Below the pieces are notes generated by a model. That model ran no database searches and had not been told where the DNA came from. It worked only from the letters and a program-made list of their open reading frames with translations. A DNA stretch of 11,068 bases, from contig CAIOHW010000394.1 of NCBI GenBank assembly GCA_903858195.1, positions 1 through 11,068 of the forward strand, written 5' to 3'. This DNA comes from Oligoflexia bacterium (GTDB lineage Bacteria > Bdellovibrionota > UBA1018). Shown here piece by piece: positions 5,983 through 11,068 of this stretch. Made by a program: the position numbers and the translations under genes. Every line of letters begins with the position of its first letter. Positions within the stretch are counted from its first letter, which is position 1.

Positions 5983-6630
5983 ATGAATGCGCGTCGAATC
6001 CCCGCCATCCTGCTCGCCATCATCACGGCGGGCCTCATCTATGGAGCCATCACCTACCGCAAGGGCGAAAGCCAACCGGCGGCAACCGAGTCCCCCCAGC
6101 CCGTAACCGAGGCCCAAACCCCATCTGAACCTTCCAATTCCAAGGAGACCCCCGCCATGTCCGAAGCATCAGCCATCGATCTCACCACCGACGAAAACGG
6201 CCTCTCCAAGTCGACCGTCGTGCTCACGACCAGCCAGGGCGTGATCAAGTACAAGTTCTACTCCAAGGACGCCCCCAAGACGGTCGCTCGCATGGCCGAG
6301 CTGATCCAGCAGGGCTTTTACAACGGCCTCACCTTCCATCGTGTCGTTCCGGGCTTCGTGATCCAGGGCGGAGATCCGCTGGGCAACGGAACCGGAGGCA
6401 GCGGCCAGAAGCTGGCTGCTGAGTTCAACGAACGCCGCCATGTCGAAGGCACTGTAGCCATGGCCCGTGCGCAGGACCCAAACTCCGCTGACTCCCAGTT
6501 CTACATCTCGCTGGGTCGCCACCCCCACCTCGACCGCTCCTACACCGTGTTCGGGCAGGTCACCGAGGGAATGGATGTGGCCAAGAAGATCGGGATCGGC
6601 GACCGCATGGTCTCGGTCAAGGTCGAGTAG
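5983..6630 (+). CDS. Cyclophilin-type peptidyl-prolyl cis-trans isomerase, membrane-anchored
   Basis: Catalyses cis-trans isomerisation of Xaa-Pro bonds. The 215-residue product has an N-terminal anchor or uncleaved signal (MNARR, then a hydrophobic run 6-24), a Pro/Thr/Ser/Glu-rich linker (about 28-60), and one cyclophilin domain (about 76-215), which would lie in the periplasm. Active-site landmarks are FHRVVPGFVIQGGDP (118-132, catalytic Arg120), GNGTGGSG (134-141) and SADSQFYI (168-175). The position of human CypA's drug-contacting Trp reads HPHLD (181-184 region), so there is no Trp, as in many bacterial members. The ATG at 5983 has AGAGG with a spacer of 9-10 nt; the frame is open further upstream, but that region is tatC on the other strand. 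A second ATG at 6157 (residue 59) has its own AAGGAG 9 nt upstream and would yield a soluble cytoplasmic form. Converges on the next gene with a 12-bp gap. Confidence 0.95.
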   Translation: MNARRIPAILLAIITAGLIYGAITYRKGESQPAATESPQPVTEAQTPSEPSNSKETPAMSEASAIDLTTDENGLSKSTVVLTTSQGVIKYKFYSKDAPKTVARMAELIQQGFYNGLTFHRVVPGFVIQGGDPLGNGTGGSGQKLAAEFNERRHVEGTVAMARAQDPNSADSQFYISLGRHPHLDRSYTVFGQVTEGMDVAKKIGIGDRMVSVKVE

Positions 6631-6642
6631 TCCCACTACAGC

Positions 6643-7260
6643 CTATTGCAGGGTCTTGCGGGCGAGATCGCTCGGAATGATCCCAGCTTCCTGGAGCGCA
6701 CGGGCGGCCTTTTCGCTGCCCGTGCGCACCCATTTTTCATAGGTACGAAGCAGGTCGGCCTCGCGCCTGGGCGTGGTCTTTTCGCTCACATCCGCCAGCA
6801 CATCGACGAACTGGCGAAATTTCACTGCAAGCTCCGAATAGAGCTTCTGTCGCGCAGGCTGGCTCTCGCGTGAGGCAACCGCCTGGTAGGCCGCGCCCCC
6901 CATCCCGATGTAATAATCGACGTCGACCGCGCGCCTCATGAAACTGTCCTGAAAGTAGCCGGCGACATAGAGTGAGAAATCGCCCACGTGCTGAAAAAGC
7001 GAGCGCTGGGCGCTCGGCTCCGGCTGGTCGAGCGCGTCCTTGACCATGAGGGCAAGAGGCTCCTCGCGCACCTGCCCTTCGCCATCACGGGCAAAAAGGC
7101 TCTCGGTGGTCATGAATCGATTCATGAGGTGAACGAGATAGAACTCAGCCTCTGCGCCGGCCGTGACCTTTCGACGCGCGAGCGAGTCACGGATGAGCTC
7201 AAAAAAGAACTCTTCGGGCCTTGCGATCAGTTGGAGCGAAGGTTTTCGATCTCCTGCCAT
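6643..7260 (-). CDS. Conserved-looking cytosolic protein, unknown function
   Basis: A 205-residue, largely helical protein with no signal peptide or membrane segment, so probably cytosolic. I do not recognise a named domain. Distinctive stretches are FYLVHLMNRFM (40-50), HVGDFSLYVAGYF (91-103) and VDVDYYIGMGGAAY (112-125), followed by a charged helical half (127-180) and a C-terminal segment GSEKAARALQEAGIIPSDL (181-199). The aromatic- and Gly-containing blocks look like conserved core motifs, and I have the impression of similar unnamed proteins in delta-type proteobacteria, but cannot confirm it. ATG 7260 was chosen because GAGAG lies 4 nt upstream and a good promoter-like pair lies directly before it; longer starts would run into that promoter. 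The stop TAG (6645-6643) lies 12 bp from the cyclophilin stop, with no strong terminator between. Confidence 0.85.
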   Translation of the reverse strand: MAGDRKPSLQLIARPEEFFFELIRDSLARRKVTAGAEAEFYLVHLMNRFMTTESLFARDGEGQVREEPLALMVKDALDQPEPSAQRSLFQHVGDFSLYVAGYFQDSFMRRAVDVDYYIGMGGAAYQAVASRESQPARQKLYSELAVKFRQFVDVLADVSEKTTPRREADLLRTYEKWVRTGSEKAARALQEAGIIPSDLARKTLQ

Positions 7261-7270
7261 ACCTCTCTCA

Positions 7271-7298
7271 ATGCTACGCCCACCACGCCTGCAGTCAA
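7271..7298 (-). promoter_or_regulatory. Candidate sigma-70 promoter for the gene starting at 7260
   Basis: On the minus strand TTGACT (7298-7293, five of six matches) and TAGCAT (7276-7271, four of six) are separated by 16 nt. Initiation would fall near 7264, leaving only a few bases before the ATG at 7260, so the mRNA would be almost leaderless if both calls are right. Confidence 0.35.
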
Positions 7299-7310
7299 AC
7301 TGAGCAGGTC

Positions 7311-7341
7311 TTGTGCGACACACCGGGACTCGTGTTACGAT
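7311..7341 (+). promoter_or_regulatory. Candidate extended -10 promoter for the secreted-protein gene
   Basis: The plus strand carries TGTTACGAT (7333-7341), an extended -10 (TGn plus TACGAT, four of six matches). A weak -35, TTGTGC (7311-7316), sits 19 nt upstream, which is longer than ideal. Initiation near 7348 would leave about 14 nt before the ATG at 7362. Prediction by eye. Confidence 0.3.
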
Positions 7342-7361
7342 CTTAGGCAGGATTCCCAGTC

Positions 7362-7997
7362 ATGAAACTGTCGCCCGCACAGATCCTGCTCCTGCTGCTC
7401 GCCCCGCTCGCACCCGAGTGCGCCTTTGCGGGCTCCGTTCAGGTCATGCTCTTCGGGCAACCCTGCCAGATGCAGGGACCGGATCCCCTTTCGGAGGTCC
7501 AGCTCAAGGCCATCCACCAGGTGAGCCCCGAGCAGACGCCGCTTGCGGACTCGATTCAGGCACTCAGGAGTTCCCTCGAACGCCTCAAGCCATCGCCCGA
7601 TACGCCTGAAGTGCTCGGCCGCTACATCGAACAGCGTGCCAAAGCTGTCGGGACCCGTATTGCCTTCGAAGAGGCGCTGCAGGCGGCTCGAAAGGCGAGA
7701 AGCCCCCAGCAGTTTGCAGGCGCCATCCAGCCCATGGTCCACCCGCGCAGGCTCAAGGGGCTTTCACGGCAGTTTGAAAAGGCTCTGCAGGCGGGAAACT
7801 CCCCGAGCGCCTGGGAGCAGATCCGGCTCGACTTCGCGGAGGTTTCCGGACCTGACGGCGAGGAGGACTTTCACCGCGCCCTCCGCAAACTCAAGGTGGC
7901 GTACCAGTGCTCGTTTGAATCCTTCGAGGATGATCAGCCTCCATCGGAGGCTCCATCATCGGGCAAAGGTCTCCAGCAAACCCCCGCGAATCATTGA
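7362..7997 (+). CDS. Small secreted (periplasmic) protein, unknown function
   Basis: A 211-residue protein with a cleavable Sec signal: MKLSPAQ, a Leu-rich hydrophobic core (8-17) and a likely signal peptidase I site AFA|GS after residue 23. Cys20 lies inside the signal in PEC-AFA context and does not make a convincing lipobox. The mature part has two Cys (35 in FGQPC, 183 in YQCSF), near its two ends, which could form one disulfide. The middle (60-180) is charged and helical, and the tail (190-211) is Pro/Ser/Gly-rich and probably disordered. I recognise no family. The ATG at 7362 has a weak CAGGA 9 nt upstream. The last 42 nt overlap the 3' end of the MarC gene on the other strand. The signal peptide and codon use like that of the neighbours support a real gene. 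Confidence 0.8.
   Translation: MKLSPAQILLLLLAPLAPECAFAGSVQVMLFGQPCQMQGPDPLSEVQLKAIHQVSPEQTPLADSIQALRSSLERLKPSPDTPEVLGRYIEQRAKAVGTRIAFEEALQAARKARSPQQFAGAIQPMVHPRRLKGLSRQFEKALQAGNSPSAWEQIRLDFAEVSGPDGEEDFHRALRKLKVAYQCSFESFEDDQPPSEAPSSGKGLQQTPANH
7929..7960 (-). terminator. Hairpin spanning the MarC stop codon (candidate 3'-end structure)
   Basis: A two-part inverted repeat: outer arms GATGA (7929-7933) and TCATC (7956-7960), inner arms GCCTCC (7937-7942) and GGAGGC (7946-7951), with a 3-nt loop ATC and a 3x4 internal loop. It covers the MarC stop (7958-7956) and lies inside the 3' end of the secreted-protein gene. No T-run follows on either strand, so it is not a standard intrinsic terminator. 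It may stabilise or delimit the 3' end of either transcript. Confidence 0.3.
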
Positions 7998-8558
7998 TAC
8001 GGCGATCGCGGCAAGCAGCAGAGCTGCAAGCTTCGAGAGGACGGCTGCGCCGTCTTTTCCGAGAAGCTTGAACATGCCCTCAGAGTTCCTCAGCAGCAGC
8101 CAGGCAATCACGTAGTTGGCCAGCAATGCCGCAACGGTCAGGCCGTAACCAAACACCTCGACCTGCAGGATGAGCGTGGTGAGTACGCCCGGGCCGGTGA
8201 TCAACGGGACGGCAAGCGGCACGATGCCGCTCGAGCCCGTCACGCGGTTTTCGTGCTCGGGCTTTCCCACCAGGTCAGCAAGAGCGATGAGCAGCAGGAC
8301 CAGTCCCCCCGCAATGCGGAAGTCGACGACCTGGATTCCGAGAAAGCGAAAGATCGCCTGACCGAGAAACACGAAGAGCAGTGCGGTGACGAGGGCAACC
8401 GCCATCGATGTGTCGACCACGCTCCTGCGTCTCTTCTCGGGAAGAGACTTTGAGAGCCCGAAATAAATCGGGAGCGTACCCGGAATATCAAGCGCGACAA
8501 AAAGTGCAGTGAAGGCTGTCAGGAAGGCTTTTGCGCTGGTGAACTCAGCCCACGGCAC
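7956..8558 (-). CDS. MarC/YchE-family integral membrane protein
   Basis: A 200-residue polytopic inner-membrane protein of the MarC family. MarC was once linked to multiple antibiotic resistance, but that role is not supported, and the function is unknown. Hydrophobic segments appear at about 10-33, 48-72, 80-97, 112-132, 137-156 and 172-192, the six expected. Family landmarks are LFVALDIPGTLPI (19-31), IAGGLVLLLIA (82-92) and the hallmark P-L-A-V-P-L-I-T-G-P-G (114-124). The start is GTG 8558, inside the end of the M16 peptidase gene (14-nt overlap), with AGGTGA 8 nt upstream in the peptidase coding sequence. This suggests translational coupling. The stop TGA lies within the convergent secreted-protein gene. 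Confidence 0.93.
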   Translation of the reverse strand: MPWAEFTSAKAFLTAFTALFVALDIPGTLPIYFGLSKSLPEKRRRSVVDTSMAVALVTALLFVFLGQAIFRFLGIQVVDFRIAGGLVLLLIALADLVGKPEHENRVTGSSGIVPLAVPLITGPGVLTTLILQVEVFGYGLTVAALLANYVIAWLLLRNSEGMFKLLGKDGAAVLSKLAALLLAAIAVSMIRGGLLETFAR

Positions 8559-11068
8559 AGGTCACCTGATGGGGCTCCACGAAGTACTTTCGGCAGACCT
8601 CCTGGATGTCCCGTGGCTTCACTGCCGCAAGCCGCTCCATCACCTGCGCCTCGGTCGGGGGCGTGAGGCCGTAGAGAAGCTCCTGGCCGTAGTAGCCTGT
8701 AAGCGACGAGTCGCTCTGCATGTCCATCGCCCGCCTGCCGAGAAAATACTCGCGCGCACGATCCATCTCGGCGCGTCCCGGCCCCTTGTCGGCAAGCTTC
8801 TTGAGAACTGCATCGATCCCTTCAAGCGCCTTCTTTTCCTTGTCCGGAGAGCAGGCAATGTAGATGCCCTGGTAGCCGGGCTCCACACCCTCGAAACCCA
8901 TGGGCGCCACCGTGTAGGCGAGGCTCTGTTTCTCGCGAAGCTCGATGAAGAGCCTGCCGCTCTGTCCCCCCAGGATGGTGTGCAGGAGCCGGATCGCATG
9001 GCGATCCTTCGAAGTGATGGTCGTGCCAAGACCTCCGCGGATCAGGTGCACCTGCTCACGGCCGAGCCTCTTCTCCACCCAGCGCGGACCGGGAAGCACT
9101 GCCTCGGCCTCGAGCATGCCCGCAAGTGCGCGGGCCTGCGTGCGGCTCCTCGATTCCTTCCACATCTCGTTGAGCTGCCTGAGCCAGCTGTCGAGCGCCG
9201 GGCGGGAGAGCCTGCCCACGATCGAGACGACGCTCCTCTCGGGCCTGACCCACTGCTCGAGATAGCTCCTGAGCTTCTGAGGACTGAAAGTCTTGACGCT
9301 CTCGAACGAACCCGAACTCAGCGCCCCGTAGGGATGGCTGAGAAACAGGGACTCAAGAAAATACTTCGAGCAAAGCTGGCCAGAATGGTCCTCGATGGTG
9401 CGAAGCGTATCCTCCATCACGCGCTGAGAGTGGGCCACCTCGTCACCGGGAAAGCTGCCATTCACGAGCACGTCATCAAAAACCGGCGACAGGTGAGCGA
9501 AGTCCTTGGCCAGGCAGGTGAGCTGCAGACCGACGGTGTTTCGCCCCGAGAACCCATCAAGACTTGCAGCCTTGCCCTCGACGATTTCGGCGATCTGGCG
9601 GGCCGAGCGCGTGGGGGTACCCTTGGTCCATGTCATCGAGAGACACTGGCTCACGCCCCAGTCTTCGTTTCGCGCAAAGAGCGGATCACCCAGTTCGAGC
9701 CTGAGTCCGCCCAGCGATGCCGCCTGAACGCTCACCACGTGCGACTGCGGACGGTGGCGGTAGATGACCTTGAGACCCGAGTCGAGCACCCATTCTTCGT
9801 AGGGAGCATGTTCGGGAACCTTGAGCCGCTTGGGCTTGGCGGAGCCCGCCTTTTTTACCGAAGAACGGGCTGCAGGCAGGTGCCTGCGCGCCACCTTCTC
9901 CAGAACCGCCGTGTCGACCTCTTTTTCCATGTGCTTGGGCACCAGGAAAGCGCCCGAAAGGCGCGAGAACTCAACCGCTGCCACCGCAGCCTCGCGGATG
10001 CGCTCGGGGGTCACGGCGCGAAGCTCCGAAAGGTAGCGCTCGTCATAGCCCAGGTCCTCGACCACGAATCGAAGGAAACCCAGTCGCGAAGCGATCCCAT
10101 CGGCCGTCTGCAGTGAGTAGAGCTTGTCGCTCTCGGCATGCGCAAGCAGCCTCTCGAGCTCCTGCTGCGTGGGCTCGCGCTCCGTGCCCTCGCGGATGAT
10201 TCGAAACGCTTCATCGAGCGCAGGCTCGATCTTCTCGGGAGTGGGCACGTCGAGGTGGAAATAGAGCATGCCGGGATCCTTGGGTACGTACAGCCCCCCG
10301 CTCACTTCGGTCACAAGCGACTTCTCGCGAAAGAGCGACTGATAAAGGCGCGAGCTCTCGCCCGTGGCCAGTGCGCCTGCGAAGAGGTCGAGCGGCGCGA
10401 TGTCGGGATGCCCGAGTTCGGGAACACGAAACGAGAAGTTGACCGAAGGCAGCTGAACTTCAAAGAGCCGCTTCGCCACAGCGGGCTTCGGGCTGTGAAG
10501 CGGATCGAAACGTCGCGCAGCGCGAACGGCGGGCTTGGCAACACGCTTGAAGACCTTCGAGCCGAAGTGGCGCTCCATGAGTGCCAGCAGCTTGCGAACG
10601 CGAGCGCCACTCGGGTCATCGATCGGACCCACAAGGATGAGACCCATCCGCGAGGCCGTGTAGTTGCGGCGGTAAAAGGCTTCGAGCTTCGAGACGGTGG
10701 CTGCCTTGAGCGTACGGGCAAATCCGATGACCGGACGCCCGTAGGGATGGGTATTGAAAGTCGACGAGAAGAGTGCCTGGAAATGCTGCCGCTCGGGCGA
10801 GTCCTCGTTCTTTTTCAGTTCCTCGAGGATGACCTCGCGTTCGCGGTCGAAGTCGTCCTTCAGAAAACGCTGGGGAGTGGCCATGACCGAGAACTCGCCG
10901 ATGACCTTTTCCCAGTGATGCTCGGCGCAGGTGACATGGTAGACCGTCTGGTCGAACGAAGTGTAGGCATTGATATCGCCACCGAGCGACTCAATGGCCC
11001 GGGCGGTTTTTCCGGTCGATGCGGTTCCGGTGTCCTTGGCGTTGGCATCCTTGAACAGCATGTGTTCA
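8545..11068 (-). CDS. M16 (pitrilysin-type) zinc metallopeptidase, two-half protein, N-terminus beyond right edge
   Basis: A minus-strand frame of 840 visible residues that runs off the window. Its first visible residues are Glu-His followed by MLFKD, the end of the zinc motif HxxEH (usually HLLEHMLFKG); the first His and the signal region lie outside. Counting the Met at 11061 as 1, the likely third zinc ligand is Glu80 or Glu81 in EREVILEEL, followed by FNTHPYGRPVIG (102-113). Residues 1-365 form an active M16 domain plus its partner. A basic linker (about 395-418) leads to a second pair (about 423-838). There the zinc motif is replaced by GVSQCLSMTWTKGT (469-482), lacking His, Glu and His, so that half is presumably inactive and structural. 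GRLFIELREKQSLAYTV (702-718) is the typical late M16 motif. Probably periplasmic and degrading or processing peptides, by inference. Upstream and coupled to marC. Confidence 0.95.
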   Translation of the reverse strand, partial: EHMLFKDANAKDTGTASTGKTARAIESLGGDINAYTSFDQTVYHVTCAEHHWEKVIGEFSVMATPQRFLKDDFDREREVILEELKKNEDSPERQHFQALFSSTFNTHPYGRPVIGFARTLKAATVSKLEAFYRRNYTASRMGLILVGPIDDPSGARVRKLLALMERHFGSKVFKRVAKPAVRAARRFDPLHSPKPAVAKRLFEVQLPSVNFSFRVPELGHPDIAPLDLFAGALATGESSRLYQSLFREKSLVTEVSGGLYVPKDPGMLYFHLDVPTPEKIEPALDEAFRIIREGTEREPTQQELERLLAHAESDKLYSLQTADGIASRLGFLRFVVEDLGYDERYLSELRAVTPERIREAAVAAVEFSRLSGAFLVPKHMEKEVDTAVLEKVARRHLPAARSSVKKAGSAKPKRLKVPEHAPYEEWVLDSGLKVIYRHRPQSHVVSVQAASLGGLRLELGDPLFARNEDWGVSQCLSMTWTKGTPTRSARQIAEIVEGKAASLDGFSGRNTVGLQLTCLAKDFAHLSPVFDDVLVNGSFPGDEVAHSQRVMEDTLRTIEDHSGQLCSKYFLESLFLSHPYGALSSGSFESVKTFSPQKLRSYLEQWVRPERSVVSIVGRLSRPALDSWLRQLNEMWKESRSRTQARALAGMLEAEAVLPGPRWVEKRLGREQVHLIRGGLGTTITSKDRHAIRLLHTILGGQSGRLFIELREKQSLAYTVAPMGFEGVEPGYQGIYIACSPDKEKKALEGIDAVLKKLADKGPGRAEMDRAREYFLGRRAMDMQSDSSLTGYYGQELLYGLTPPTEAQVMERLAAVKPRDIQEVCRKYFVEPHQVTCAVG

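Noticed and set aside
6627..6639. Hairpin GTAGT-CCC-ACTAC between the convergent cyclophilin and the 6643-7260 gene
   Set aside because: A 5-bp stem with a 3-nt loop and no following T-run on either strand is not a convincing terminator.
8509..10116. 535-codon open frame on the plus strand
   Set aside because: It lies entirely opposite the M16 peptidase and the start of marC, has no ribosome binding site or recognisable domain, and is explained by GC-rich antisense codon structure.
1..11068. Mobile element, CRISPR array, tRNA/rRNA, or defence-system genes
   Set aside because: No transposase or integrase, no regularly spaced direct repeats, no RNA-gene sequence and no defence-type domains were seen; gene content and base composition look uniform.

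Overview
The window is a compact, gene-dense piece of a GC-rich Gram-negative bacterial chromosome. A lipoprotein with a clear lipobox, a Tat translocase subunit, a membrane-anchored cyclophilin and a large M16 peptidase all indicate an inner membrane with a periplasm. The order rpsF-rpsR-DUF2232-rplI-dnaB, the two-Cys (zinc-type) bS18 and the style of TatC suggest a delta-proteobacterial or Bdellovibrionota-like lineage. That placement is inference from gene order and remembered family style, not a search result.

Layout. From 1 to 5937 everything is on the minus strand. Read in the direction of transcription, the order is tatC (5937-5122), a 131-nt leader with hairpins, then rpsF (bS6), rpsR (bS18), a DUF2232 membrane protein, rplI (bL9) and dnaB, spaced 7-33 nt apart. 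After an 84-nt gap comes a lipoprotein gene of unknown family that runs off the left edge. A 45-bp divergent interval separates tatC from a plus-strand cyclophilin with an N-terminal membrane anchor (5983-6630). The cyclophilin converges, with a 12-bp gap, on an unrecognised conserved-looking cytosolic protein (7260-6643, minus). That gene shares a 101-bp divergent interval with a small secreted protein (7362-7997, plus). The secreted-protein gene overlaps by 42 bp, tail to tail, with a MarC-family membrane protein (8558-7956, minus). MarC follows, with a 14-nt overlap, a two-half M16 zinc peptidase (11068-8545, minus) whose N-terminus lies beyond the right edge.

How the genes work together. 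The central block is a standard translation/replication operon: two neighbouring 30S proteins (bS6 and bS18 bind each other), one 50S protein and the replicative helicase. The flanking genes mostly serve the cell envelope: protein export, periplasmic folding, a lipoprotein, a secreted protein and a peptidase. The sequence does not prove functional coupling between the two groups.

Novelty. I see no defence island, mobile element, CRISPR array, tRNA, rRNA or other evident new multi-gene system; most of the window is housekeeping. The points worth a second look are small: interleaved divergent promoters between tatC and the cyclophilin, a second well-formed translation start inside the cyclophilin gene, the hairpin-bearing rpsF leader, three unrecognised proteins (lipoprotein, cytosolic, secreted), and the convergent overlap with a hairpin across the MarC stop codon.
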